Shown here piece after piece: positions 8,177 through 16,838 of a stretch of 64,000 bases of DNA. The number at the start of each line of letters is the position of its first letter. Positions within the stretch are counted from its first letter, which is position 1. Where the stretch lies: the NCBI RefSeq assembly GCF_029478665.1, contig NZ_JARPQB010000027.1:1-64000 (forward strand). The letters run 5' to 3'. The translations under genes were made by a program, and so were the position numbers. Under the pieces are notes generated by a model, which saw only the letters and a list, made by a program, of their open reading frames with translations, was not told where the DNA came from and did no database searches. Origin of the DNA: Pseudomonas entomophila. Lineage in GTDB: Bacteria > Pseudomonadota > Gammaproteobacteria > Pseudomonadales > Pseudomonadaceae.

Positions 8177-10797
8177 AGCGGCAGCTCGATACGAAAGCAC
8201 GCGCCTTCGGCACTGTTGGCCACGGTCAGGCGACCGCCCATCTGGCTGACGATGCCATGGCTGACCGACAATCCCAGGCCGGTGCCGACACCTGCAGGCT
8301 TGGTGGTGAAGAACGGTTCGAAGATGCGCTCGTGCAACTGCGGGTCAATGCCGCCGCCGTTGTCTTCGACCAGCAGGCACAGGTGCTCGCCCGCCTGCTG
8401 CTGGCGCACCCGGATCCATGCGCCCGCGCGCCCCTGTTCGAGCAAGGCGTCGCGGGCATTGACCAGCAGGTTGATCAGTACCTGCTCAAGCTGGTCCTGC
8501 TGGCCGAGCACCTGCGGCTGTTGTGCCGGCGGCTCGAGGCTCAAGTCCACGCCCTTGCCACGCAGGCCCTCGTCCAGCAGCGCACGGGCCCCCTCCACCG
8601 CGCTCCAGGCGGTGAATGGCACAGGTTCAAGCGCCGAGCGCCGGCCATACACCCGCATATGCTCGACCAGGCGCGAGGCGCGCTCGACCTGGGCCTCGAT
8701 GCGGCGCAACTTGTCTTCCAGGTAGGCCGGCTCCGCCGTGCCCATCTGCAGGCGCTTGAGGGCGTTCACCACGGCCATGCGCATCACATTGAGCGGCTGG
8801 TTGATCTCGTGCACCAGGCCGGTGGCCAGCTCGCCGAGGGTGGCCATCTTGGCGCCCTGCAACAGCTGTTGCTGGCTACGCCGCAGTTCGGTGTTGTCGC
8901 GGCCCACGGCCTGGATCTCCAGCAACTGGCCTTGGGCGTCGAACAGGCCACGGTCGGCCCACACCCACCAGGCATGTTCGCGGCCCGGCAGTTGCAGGCA
9001 GATTTCCGCGCTGCTCAGGGGCTGCTCCGGGGTCAATGCCCGCAGGCGCTCGTGGAAGGCTTCACGCTGGGCATCGGACAACCACTGGCCCAGGTTGGCG
9101 CCCAACAGCTGTTCCGGCGCGCATTGCAGGTAGTCGGCCAGCGGCCGGTTGCCGAACACCAGGGTCAGGTCCGGGCGATAGCGGCAGATCATCGCCGGCG
9201 AGTCCTCCACCAGCACGCGGTAGCGTTCCTCGCTCTGGCGCATGCGCTCGGCGGCCTCGGTCGCCTCGCTGACATCCAGCCACAACCCCACCACTTCCAC
9301 CGGCTGGCCAAGCTCGTCGCGCAGCAGCCGGGCCTCGTCGAGCATCCAGTGATAGCCACCGAGCTGATCGCGCAGCCGGTAGCGGCAGCGCACCTGGCCG
9401 TCGCGCAACAGGCTGCGGGTGCGGGCCAACCACAACGGGCGGTCATCCGGGTGCACGGCCAGGCCCGGTTGGCGCGCCAGCTCGCCGTCTACGTCCCAGC
9501 CCAGCAGCGGCGCCAGGCTGGCACTGAAGAAATCGCTGTGCAGCGCGCCTTCGGCGTAGCGCTGCACATAGATCACCGCGGGGGAACTGGCGATCAGGTT
9601 TTCCAGGCGTGCGCGGGCCATCCCGGCCTGCTGCTCCTGGGTCTTGAGCGCGCTGATGTCGAGCAGGAAGCCATGCAGCCGCTGCCCCTGCGGCTGGCCC
9701 ACCCACTGCCACCAGCGCGGGGTTTCCAGGGTTCCGTCGTCCAGCAAGCGCAGGCTCAGGTTCAGCGCGTGCCCTTCGCGGGCCTGCGCCAGCGCAAGCT
9801 GCGCGGGTTCGCGGTCGGCCGGGTGCAGGCGGGCCAGCCATTGCCCAAGGCTGGCCTGGTGCGGCAGGGCGAGCGCCTGGGCCAATGCCGGATCCAGTTG
9901 CAGGTCCCCCTGCGCCGGCCATTCCCACCACCCCGCCCCCAATTGCCGCTGCAGTTCGTCGAGGTGCGTGGACTGCTGCTGCCACTGCTGGCGCCACAGA
10001 CGGGCCAGCAGTGGCTCGACCAGGGTCCGGACCAACGCCAGTGCCATGTCGGCCTCCGGCACCTGCGTGGCACCGGCGCACAGCAACCAGGCTTCGGCAT
10101 CCTGCCCCTGGCGGTAGGGCAGCAGCAGCAATGAAGCGCCGCCACACAACGCCTGGAATTGCGCATCGTCCCTCAGATCCAGCAGAGAGGCCGCTGGCAA
10201 GCGGTCCAATCGGGCCTGCAGGCGGCTGTCCTGCGGCCAAGGCCATGTGTTGTCACTGCTGGCGTAATGGCGCCAGCCAGCCGGTTCGCGCAACATCAGG
10301 CGCAGCGACGCTGCCTGCCAGTGCTCGGCCAGTACCTGCAATTGCGCGCTGGCGGTCTGCGCCAGGCGCTGTGAGCCGCATTCGCGCAGTGCGTGGCCGA
10401 TCTCGCCCAGTAGTGGCCGCTGGCGATCCCAGCGCTGTTCACGCAACAAATCGCCGATATCGAACAGTTGCAGCAACCAGGCCTGCCCGTGACGCTGCAG
10501 CCAACCGCGGGTGTGCAATGCATGGCCCACCACGGTGTTGAAATCAAGGTCCAGGGGCTGCCCTTGCCAGTCGCCGGGCTCGCCCTCGATCACCAGCCAG
10601 CTGTGCCGTTGCAGGTAGTCATGCAGGCGCGCACCCGGCCGCCCCGGCAAGGCCAGCAAGGTGCGCAACGGCCCGGACAGGCGCAGGACCTGCGCCTGAT
10701 CGTCAAGCAGCAGTTGCAGGCCCACTGCGGGCAAGGATTGTGGTTCAACGGCAGGTGGAGGCGCTGCGCGCCAGCGGTCGAACAGCCCACCACTCAT
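8161..10797 (-). CDS. pprA: Multi-PAS hybrid-less sensor histidine kinase, PprA-like
   Basis: 878 residues. In order: an N-terminal domain, a GAF-like region (about 115-260), two to three PAS domains (about 265-640), HisKA with the phosphoacceptor in GLVHEINQPLN (His663), and HATPase with NLLVNARDAL, EDNGGGI and GTGLGLSVSHG. No receiver domain and no convincing membrane helix, so probably cytosolic. Position beside tadE/F, prepilin peptidase and a LuxR-type regulator matches the P. aeruginosa pprA-fppA-pprB arrangement, where PprA/PprB control Flp pili and biofilm surface factors. ATGA overlap with tadE/F upstream. Ligand unknown. Confidence 0.8.
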   Translation of the reverse strand: MSGGLFDRWRAAPPPAVEPQSLPAVGLQLLLDDQAQVLRLSGPLRTLLALPGRPGARLHDYLQRHSWLVIEGEPGDWQGQPLDLDFNTVVGHALHTRGWLQRHGQAWLLQLFDIGDLLREQRWDRQRPLLGEIGHALRECGSQRLAQTASAQLQVLAEHWQAASLRLMLREPAGWRHYASSDNTWPWPQDSRLQARLDRLPAASLLDLRDDAQFQALCGGASLLLLPYRQGQDAEAWLLCAGATQVPEADMALALVRTLVEPLLARLWRQQWQQQSTHLDELQRQLGAGWWEWPAQGDLQLDPALAQALALPHQASLGQWLARLHPADREPAQLALAQAREGHALNLSLRLLDDGTLETPRWWQWVGQPQGQRLHGFLLDISALKTQEQQAGMARARLENLIASSPAVIYVQRYAEGALHSDFFSASLAPLLGWDVDGELARQPGLAVHPDDRPLWLARTRSLLRDGQVRCRYRLRDQLGGYHWMLDEARLLRDELGQPVEVVGLWLDVSEATEAAERMRQSEERYRVLVEDSPAMICRYRPDLTLVFGNRPLADYLQCAPEQLLGANLGQWLSDAQREAFHERLRALTPEQPLSSAEICLQLPGREHAWWVWADRGLFDAQGQLLEIQAVGRDNTELRRSQQQLLQGAKMATLGELATGLVHEINQPLNVMRMAVVNALKRLQMGTAEPAYLEDKLRRIEAQVERASRLVEHMRVYGRRSALEPVPFTAWSAVEGARALLDEGLRGKGVDLSLEPPAQQPQVLGQQDQLEQVLINLLVNARDALLEQGRAGAWIRVRQQQAGEHLCLLVEDNGGGIDPQLHERIFEPFFTTKPAGVGTGLGLSVSHGIVSQMGGRLTVANSAEGACFRIELPLYNTN

Positions 10798-11237
10798 AGC
10801 TGGAGGCTCGCCTGGGCCTGCAACCGGTCGGGCAGCTTGGGCACCTCGCCGACCACCGGCAGTACCAGGGTGGGCAGCACACGCGTCAGGCGCGTGCGCG
10901 GATAATCGATGACCACGGTCAGCACCTTGTCGGTGCCCACGCTGATTCGTGTGTCGGTGAGCAGGTTGAAGCCCAGGGCACTGGGCATCCACGACAACTG
11001 CTGGCCGATCACCTGGCGGGCCAGGCCCTGCACGTCCAGCTCGTAGGTCTGGCTGGTGGGATCCACCGCCACGCAGCGCCGCACTGCCTCGCTGCTGGCC
11101 TGGTTGAACGACTGCAGCATCAGCATTGGCAGGGTGTAGCTCACCAAACCGTAGAACACCGCGAAAAACACCATGAATACCGCGACAAACTCGATGGCTG
11201 CCGCGCCTTTTTGCCGTCCCGCCGGGCTTGCTTTCAT
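10794..11237 (-). CDS. tadF: TadE/TadF-like pseudopilin
   Basis: 147 residues. The N-terminus QKGAAAIEFVAVFMVFFAVF is the TadE/F class pseudopilin signature, a prepilin-peptidase site before a hydrophobic helix with the conserved Glu at +5. A soluble periplasmic remainder follows. It overlaps the kinase gene by 4 nt and is divergent from the prepilin peptidase at 11313, its likely processing enzyme. Assignment to TadE versus TadF is uncertain. Confidence 0.75.
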   Translation of the reverse strand: MKASPAGRQKGAAAIEFVAVFMVFFAVFYGLVSYTLPMLMLQSFNQASSEAVRRCVAVDPTSQTYELDVQGLARQVIGQQLSWMPSALGFNLLTDTRISVGTDKVLTVVIDYPRTRLTRVLPTLVLPVVGEVPKLPDRLQAQASLQL

Positions 11238-11312
11238 GATCGCGTCTACCCTGACTGTGAGACCTGTCTGACAGCATAGAACCGTTCAACGAATAGGGAT
11301 GGCATTCTGCCA

Positions 11313-11783
11313 ATGCAAAGCATTGTTCTCCTGATGTGGCTTGCCTTGTGTACTGAACAAGATGTCCGTGAACGGCAGATTTCCAACACCCTCACCCTGG
11401 GTGTCGCGGGCTGCGCCCTGGCTTGGCTGTTCGCCACCGGCCACAGCTGGATCGGCGCCGACGCCAGCGAGGCCGGCTGGGCCCTGGCCATCGTCATGCT
11501 GCTCACCTTGCCCGGCTACATGCTTGGTCGCTTTGGTGCCGGCGACGTCAAGCTGATGGGCGCCCTGGCCCTGGCCACCAGCCCGCAGTACGTGCTCGGC
11601 ACCTTCATCGGCGCCGGGCTCACCGTGCTGGCATGGATGTTCGGCAGGCGCCGGTTATGGACCTTGCTCAACCCGAAAGTGAAGAAACGTCTGCAAAAAC
11701 TCGCCGAAGAAGTCGGTGACAAGCAGCCCTTTGCGCCTTATGTGCTGGCGGGCTTCCTGCTGACCGCCGTGTGGATCCAATAA
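11313..11783 (+). CDS. fppA: Flp-type (TadV/FppA) prepilin peptidase
   Basis: 156 residues, short like TadV/CpaA enzymes that lack the N-methylation domain. Both catalytic Asp motifs are present: TEQDVRERQISN near residue 17 and FGAGDVKLMGAL (GxGD) near 77. Several hydrophobic segments, inner membrane. It cleaves Flp prepilin and the TadE/F pseudopilins. Divergent from tadE/F. A weak RBS precedes ATG 11313; a nearby ATG at 11299 is out of frame. Confidence 0.88.
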   Translation: MQSIVLLMWLALCTEQDVRERQISNTLTLGVAGCALAWLFATGHSWIGADASEAGWALAIVMLLTLPGYMLGRFGAGDVKLMGALALATSPQYVLGTFIGAGLTVLAWMFGRRRLWTLLNPKVKKRLQKLAEEVGDKQPFAPYVLAGFLLTAVWIQ

Positions 11784-11901
11784 TCGGCCCAGCGGTCGGA
11801 ACCGGTCTACAGTCCATATACATAATTGCAAAGTGCGACTACTTTTCTTCCTGCCAGAGCGTTTGGCCCGGGAGCAGGGCCGCATTCACAGGGAGTTGAA
11901 C

Positions 11902-12678
11902 GTGAGCAAAACCATCAGTGAGGTGAAGATGCTGGTTGTCGATGACCAGCCAATGATCGTCGAAGAGTTATGCGAGTTTCTCGAAAGCGAGGGATATCGC
12001 TGCATCGCGGCCCATTCCACGGCCGAAGCCATTGAATGCTACAAGGCCGACGAAGCCATCGGCCTGATTCTGTGCGACTTGCACATGCCTGACCGCGATG
12101 GCATCGAGCTGGTGCGTGCACTGAAACAGATGACCGGGCCGCAGCGCATGTTCGAGGCGATCATGCTGACCGGGCGGGCCGACAAGCAGGACGTGATCCG
12201 CGCCTTGCGCGAAGGTTTTGCAGATTATTACCAAAAGCCCATGGACCTGGACGAGCTGCTCGAAGGCGTACGCCGCCAGGAGCAGGCGCTGTTGGAGCGG
12301 CGCCGCAACTTCCGTGAGCTGGGCAGCCTGAACCAGCGCCTGCAGGAGCTGGCCGAGTCCATCGACGATCTCTACCAGGACCTGGAAAAAGCCCGTGGGC
12401 AAGGCACCCACCGCCGTGCCGGCGACACCGACGAGGGCGAGGCGGAGCTGCCACCGGCGTTCGAGAAGCTGTCACCGCGCCAGCTGGAGGTGGCCAAGCT
12501 GGTGAGCAAGGGCAAGACCAACTACCAGATCGCCTGCGAACTGGGCATCACCGAGAACACCGTGAAGCTCTATGTCTCGCAGGTGCTGCGCCTGACCCAC
12601 ATGCACAACCGCACGCAATTGGCCCTGGCGCTGACGCCACGGTCGTCACCCGTGCACCAGCGGTTCACCACGCACTGA
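11902..12678 (+). CDS. pprB: LuxR-type response regulator, PprB-like
   Basis: 258 residues from GTG 11902, chosen because GGGAG lies 6 nt upstream. Receiver domain: acidic pair D14-D15, phosphoacceptor Asp59 in LCDLHMP, Lys in YYQKPMD. A helical linker follows (about 125-185), then a LuxR/GerE HTH (LSPRQLEVAKLVSKGKTNYQ, ENTVKLYVSQVL). In P. aeruginosa PprB activates flp-tad, CupE fimbriae and BapA adhesin genes; a matching role over this locus is inferred from the neighbourhood. Confidence 0.85.
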   Translation: MSKTISEVKMLVVDDQPMIVEELCEFLESEGYRCIAAHSTAEAIECYKADEAIGLILCDLHMPDRDGIELVRALKQMTGPQRMFEAIMLTGRADKQDVIRALREGFADYYQKPMDLDELLEGVRRQEQALLERRRNFRELGSLNQRLQELAESIDDLYQDLEKARGQGTHRRAGDTDEGEAELPPAFEKLSPRQLEVAKLVSKGKTNYQIACELGITENTVKLYVSQVLRLTHMHNRTQLALALTPRSSPVHQRFTTH

Positions 12679-12708
12679 GTCTCACCCACCACAACACCGC
12701 AGCAACGG

Positions 12709-12825
12709 TTCGCCGGCAAGCCGGCTCCTACAGACGCGAACCTGTAGGAGCCAGCCTTGCTGGCGAACGGTTCCACGCGGTAGTCCGGTGTGAGCCGCGG
12801 TTCGCCAGCAAGGCAGGCTCCTACA
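12709..12825. repeat. Cluster of three REP units (GTAGGAGCC type)
   Basis: Three copies of the TTCGCC(A/G)GCAAG...GGCTCCTACA palindrome: 12709-12734, 12741-12768 (opposite orientation) and 12801-12825. They are a different REP family from the GTAGGAGCGGC type. Located after the regulator gene and before the convergent tad operon end, so they may act as a transcription boundary. Confidence 0.8.
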
Positions 12826-12827
12826 CG

Positions 12828-13088
12828 TCAGTTGTTGGAAGAATTGACCTTGGTCCAGCGGTAGAAGTCCGGGATCGCGTACTTGTAACTGTCCAGCCAG
12901 CGCTGCATCGCCTGGTCGCGCTCCTTGTCGGTCTGCACCTGGGGTATCCGTGACCCCTGACGGTTGCTGGCCTGCACCTGCAACAGCGCTTCGGTGGCGG
13001 TCTGCGGGCGGGGCTGCCGGGGCGGTTCCTGCGCCCAACAGATTGGCGAAAGAGCAAGGCAGGCCAGGACGATCCAGGGTTTGCACAT
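12828..13088 (-). CDS. Small secreted DUF3613-like protein of the tad locus
   Basis: 86 residues, start ATG 13088 with GGAGG 5 nt upstream; a GTG two codons earlier is less well placed. An N-terminal signal peptide ends near CWAQ. The mature part is about 66 residues, polar, with a conserved-looking MQRWLDSYKYAIPDFYRW motif near the end. It sits at the 3' end of the tad operon, 12 nt after tadD. Small genes of this type occur at the same place in Pseudomonas tad loci. Function unknown. Confidence 0.7.
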   Translation of the reverse strand: MCKPWIVLACLALSPICWAQEPPRQPRPQTATEALLQVQASNRQGSRIPQVQTDKERDQAMQRWLDSYKYAIPDFYRWTKVNSSNN

Positions 13089-13100
13089 GGTCACCTCCGA

Positions 13101-13802
13101 TCAATTGAGCGACGAAGTGGACGGCGCCGTGCTGGCCAGCGGACCGCGCCCGGTGGACCTGATCTGCTGCGCCCGCGCCTGGGCCTCGGCGAATTGCGCG
13201 GGCCCCAGGCGCAGCCGATTCACCAGGTCCTCGGCCTGGCGCCAGTTGTCCTGCACCAGCGCCAAGGTCACCAGATTGAGCGCCGGCAGCGGATTGTCAT
13301 CCTTCAGTTCGATGGCCGTGAGCAGCTCGAAGCGGGCCTCCTCGTGATGCCCCAGGTTCATCTGCACCACACCCAGGTCGTTGCGCACCTTCTCGTCGGT
13401 GGGCGCCAGGCGCGCCGCGCGCTGCAAGTGGCGCAGGGCCTGCACATCGTCGCCACGCGCCGAGGCCAGCTGGCCCAGGCCATGCTCGCCCTCGGCCGCC
13501 AGGCAACCACCCAGCAGGCTGCGGTACAGCGGCTCGGCGTCACTGCGGCCCAGTTGGCGCAGCACCTTGGCCTTGCGCAGGCGCACCGCTTCCAGCGTGT
13601 CGGGCAACTGCTCCAGGTGCGCCAGCCCGGCATGGGGTCGGCCCTCGTCGATCATCTGGTCGGCCATGTCCAGGCTCAGTTGCTGGTCGCCATCGGGCTT
13701 GCCGCACACGCCGCCGCCGAACAACCGGGCCAGGCTGTCGGGCTGCTGCCCGGCACACCCGGTCAACAGCAACAGGCCGGTGAACACCATGATCGCTCTC
13801 AT
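13101..13802 (-). CDS. tadD: TadD, TPR lipoprotein of the Tad pilus
   Basis: 233 residues. A lipoprotein signal with lipobox LTGC gives a lipidated Cys near residue 16. TPR-like helices follow, with PTDEKVRNDLGVVQMNLGHH resembling consensus TPR. TadD is thought to help localise or assemble the RcpA secretin, by analogy with PilF/PilW pilotins. GGGGGAG precedes ATG 13802; a second ATG 12 nt on lacks an RBS. Starts 11 nt after tadC. Confidence 0.85.
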   Translation of the reverse strand: MRAIMVFTGLLLLTGCAGQQPDSLARLFGGGVCGKPDGDQQLSLDMADQMIDEGRPHAGLAHLEQLPDTLEAVRLRKAKVLRQLGRSDAEPLYRSLLGGCLAAEGEHGLGQLASARGDDVQALRHLQRAARLAPTDEKVRNDLGVVQMNLGHHEEARFELLTAIELKDDNPLPALNLVTLALVQDNWRQAEDLVNRLRLGPAQFAEAQARAQQIRSTGRGPLASTAPSTSSLN

Positions 13803-13813
13803 CCGTCTCCCCC

Positions 13814-14701
13814 TCAGGACCCCAATGCCCGCGCCAAGGCGGAAAAACCCGGTCCGGCCAGGACGATGAGCAAGGCCGGGAACAGGAACACCATCATCAC
13901 CGCCGACATCTTCGCCGACATCTTCGACACCCGCTCCTGCAAACCGGTCAGGCGCCGGTCGTCGAGCAGTTCCTTGAGCGCCAGCAGCGACTTCATCGAG
14001 CCGCTGCCCTGCACCAGCAATTGCTGGAGGATCACGCAGGTGTCGATCAGTTCGTCCACCGCCAGCAGGCGCGCGCTCTTCTCCAGCTCCGGGCCCAGGG
14101 CCAGGCCCGAGTCGACCCGCTGCAGCACCAGGCGCAGCTCGTCGCTGATGTTCGGTACCAGGCTGCGCCCTTCCTGGGCCAGCACACGCAGGGCCTGCTC
14201 CACCGCCAGTCCGGTTTCGAAGAGGATGCGCAGCAAGGGGATCAGCACGCTCACCTCCCGGGCAATCCGCCGCTGCCGCCGCGCCGCCGCAGCCGCCAAC
14301 AGGCGCTTGGGCAGCAGGTAGCCGGCGCCCAGCGCGCACAGCACCAGCACCAGCCCATGCCCGCGCCGCTCCCCCGGCAGGCCATGCACCATCACCAGCA
14401 CCACGACCATCGCCAGCAACGGCAACCCCAGTTGCACGGCGGCGAACAGCGCGCGCTGCCGGCTGCGCCGCCAGCCGAGGCGGTCGAGCAGCGCCTGGGT
14501 TTCACCATCGAGCCGCTGCAGGCGCCGCCCCAGGGGGCTGCTGCCCAGCCATTGCAGCCAGTCACCCAGCCGCTCGTCACGGGCCATGCGCCCTTGCAGA
14601 CGCCGTGCGACCCGCTGCCGCGCCCGCCACTGCCAGGCCAGTTGCACCGCCAACAGCACGAAACCGGCGAACAGGCACAACGCGCTGAGCATCAAGGCCA
14701 T
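13814..14701 (-). CDS. tadC: TadC, inner-membrane platform protein
   Basis: 295 residues, type II secretion F-domain protein with membrane helices at the N-terminus, near 95-135 and at the C-terminus (MMVFLFPALLIVLAGPGFS). Conserved cytoplasmic region REVSVLIPLLRILFETG then GLALGPELEKSARLL. TadB and TadC form the inner-membrane core energised by TadA. GAGGAG lies 9 nt before ATG 14701. Gap of 2 nt to tadB. Confidence 0.88.
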   Translation of the reverse strand: MALMLSALCLFAGFVLLAVQLAWQWRARQRVARRLQGRMARDERLGDWLQWLGSSPLGRRLQRLDGETQALLDRLGWRRSRQRALFAAVQLGLPLLAMVVVLVMVHGLPGERRGHGLVLVLCALGAGYLLPKRLLAAAAARRQRRIAREVSVLIPLLRILFETGLAVEQALRVLAQEGRSLVPNISDELRLVLQRVDSGLALGPELEKSARLLAVDELIDTCVILQQLLVQGSGSMKSLLALKELLDDRRLTGLQERVSKMSAKMSAVMMVFLFPALLIVLAGPGFSALARALGS

Positions 14702-14703
14702 GG

Positions 14704-15582
14704 TCAGAGGCTCCTCATCATGCGCCACAGCACCAGGCAACCGACGGCCTGCAGGGCAAAGGCGAACAGCAGCATCATCTGCCCGTGGCTGTCGCGCCAC
14801 ATGGCCATCAGGTAACCGGGGTTGGCAAACAGGAAGTAGCCAACCATGCCCAAGGGCAAAGCGCCGAGGATCCACGCGGTGATGCGCGTCTCGCCGGTCA
14901 TCGCCCGCAGTTGGCGGTCGCCCTGCTCGTGCTCGCGGATCAGCTTGATCAGGTTCTCCATCAGCTCGCTGGCATTGCCGCCATGGCGCTGGTTGATGCG
15001 CAGGCCCAGGGCGAACATCCGCAACTCATCCTGGCCGTAAAGCTCGGCCAGTTCGCTGACCGCATCGTCCAGTGGCACACCCAGTTGCACGTTGCGGCGC
15101 ACCCGCAGCATCGCCGAGCGCAGCGGCTCGCGGGTGGCCTCGATGCCGCCGAGCACCGCGTCGCTGAGCGTGCGCCCGGCCTTGAGGCTGCGCACGCTGT
15201 AGTCGAGCAGGCCCGGCAGTTGCTCGATGATCTGCCGCAGCTGGCGCCGGCAGCGCCAGCTCAGGTAGAAGTAGCCCAGCAGGGGCAGGCCGACCAGCGC
15301 CATCAGCGCCGCCACCCAGCCCGCGGCCAGCGCCGCCAGCAAGGTCAGCCCCACCCAGGCCAACAACCCGCTGCGTGGGGAGAATTCACCATGGGCCAGG
15401 CCCGCGCGTTGCAGCAGCGGGTCGAGCCAGTCGCGCCGGGCACTGCCCAGGCGCACCGCGCGGTAGGCTCGCCCCAGGCGCAGGAGGATGCGTTCCTCGC
15501 CCCGTTTGTGCAGGCCCAGGCGAAACATCAACAGCGCCATGCCCAGGCACAACGGCGACAGGGCCAGCAACAGCGGGCCCAT
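14704..15582 (-). CDS. tadB: TadB, inner-membrane platform protein
   Basis: 292 residues with a type II secretion F domain. Membrane segments lie at the start, around 80-110 and at the C-terminus. Diagnostic region LPGLLDYSVRSLKAGRTLSD followed by GVPLDDAVSELAELYG and the RHGGN/LRAMTGE motifs. Partner of TadC. Overlaps the tadA stop by one base (ATGA). Confidence 0.88.
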   Translation of the reverse strand: MGPLLLALSPLCLGMALLMFRLGLHKRGEERILLRLGRAYRAVRLGSARRDWLDPLLQRAGLAHGEFSPRSGLLAWVGLTLLAALAAGWVAALMALVGLPLLGYFYLSWRCRRQLRQIIEQLPGLLDYSVRSLKAGRTLSDAVLGGIEATREPLRSAMLRVRRNVQLGVPLDDAVSELAELYGQDELRMFALGLRINQRHGGNASELMENLIKLIREHEQGDRQLRAMTGETRITAWILGALPLGMVGYFLFANPGYLMAMWRDSHGQMMLLFAFALQAVGCLVLWRMMRSL

Positions 15583-16838
15583 CAGAGAATCCCCTCGTGG
15601 CGCAGCTTGGCCCCCGAGGGGTGCGGCGCGTCGCGCAGGAAACCATCACCACTGCGCCGGTCGAGGCGGAACAGCGTGCTGGTGACGTAGACGTCGTCAC
15701 GCACCCCGACCACTTCGAGCACCTCGCTCACGCAACGCCGGCCATCGGCCAGGCGGGTCAGCTGGATCACCACGTCCAGCGCCGCGCAGATCATCTGCCG
15801 CAAAGTCTTCTCGGCCACCTGGCGGCCGGTCAGGCCGACCAAGGTCTCGAGCCGCAACAGGGCGTCCTGCGCGCTGTTGGCATGCACGGTGCTCATCGAA
15901 CCATCGTGGCCGGTGTTCATCGCGGTGAGCACATCGACCACTTCGGCGCCGCGGATCTCGCCGAGGATGATCCGGTCGGGGCGCATGCGCAGGGCGTTGC
16001 GGATCAGCTCGCTGGCCTTGATCTCGCCGTGGCCCTCGGCGTTCGGCGGGCGGGTCTCCAGGCGTACCACATGGGGGTGGTGCATCTGCAGCTCGGCCAC
16101 ATCCTCGATGGTCACCAGGCGTTCCTGGGGCGCGATCATCTGGCTGAGGATGTTGAGCATGGTGGTCTTGCCGGTGCCGGTGCCACCGCTGACGAGGATG
16201 TTGCAGCGCCGGCCAACGGCGCGTTCGAGGAAGTCGAAGATCGCCTGGTCGATGGCCCGGGTGGCCAGCAGGTCGGCGCTCTTGAGCATGTCCTGGCGGA
16301 ACTTGCGGATCGACAGGCACGGCCCGTCCAGCGCCACCGGGGGAATGATCGCGTTGACCCGACTACCGTCGGGCATGCGCGCGTCGACCATTGGCGAAGA
16401 TTCGTCCAGGCGCCGCCCCAGCGGCGCGAGGATGCGCTGCATCACCCGCTCCACATGGTGGGCATCGATGAAGCGCAGGTCGGTCTGCTGCAGCAAGCCG
16501 CCGCGCTCGACGAACACCCGGTACGGCCCGTTGACCAGGATCTCGGTGACGCTCGGGTCGCGCAGCAACACTTCCAGCGGGCCGTAGCCGGTCAGCTCGT
16601 CGACGATCTCTTCGCCCAGGCGCTCCATCTCATAGCGCGACAGAGCCAGACGCAGGCGTGCGACATAGTCGCCGACCTGTTCGAGGACGAACTGCGAAAG
16701 CACCGGGCGCGCGCCCTCCAGCAGATTGCGGCCACTGTCCTCGATGGCGTCGATCACATGGCGGTGCAGCGCGCGCTTGAGCACCTGCGGGTCGCTGGCC
16801 GCGTGGCGTGGCCCGCCAAAGGGTTCTTCGCTGCTCAT
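15582..16838 (-). CDS. tadA: TadA/CpaF, Tad pilus ATPase
   Basis: 418 residues, secretion ATPase of the VirB11/CpaF family. Walker A SGGTGTGKTT (Lys224), the Asp box near DRIILGEIRGAEVVD, and His-box residues HDGSMSTVHAN. It hydrolyses ATP in the cytoplasm to drive Flp pilus assembly and possibly retraction. ATGA overlaps on both sides with tadZ and tadB show tight translational coupling. Confidence 0.92.
   Translation of the reverse strand: MSSEEPFGGPRHAASDPQVLKRALHRHVIDAIEDSGRNLLEGARPVLSQFVLEQVGDYVARLRLALSRYEMERLGEEIVDELTGYGPLEVLLRDPSVTEILVNGPYRVFVERGGLLQQTDLRFIDAHHVERVMQRILAPLGRRLDESSPMVDARMPDGSRVNAIIPPVALDGPCLSIRKFRQDMLKSADLLATRAIDQAIFDFLERAVGRRCNILVSGGTGTGKTTMLNILSQMIAPQERLVTIEDVAELQMHHPHVVRLETRPPNAEGHGEIKASELIRNALRMRPDRIILGEIRGAEVVDVLTAMNTGHDGSMSTVHANSAQDALLRLETLVGLTGRQVAEKTLRQMICAALDVVIQLTRLADGRRCVSEVLEVVGVRDDVYVTSTLFRLDRRSGDGFLRDAPHPSGAKLRHEGIL

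Noticed and set aside
7450-10134. A long plus-strand frame opposite the sensor kinase gene
   Set aside because: Same shadow effect; Gln/Arg/Pro-rich translation without motifs, while the minus strand gives clear PAS, HisKA and HATPase domains.
12709-12825. Repeated palindromes considered as a CRISPR array
   Set aside because: Only three units, in alternating orientation and uneven spacing, with standard REP sequence; no cas genes.
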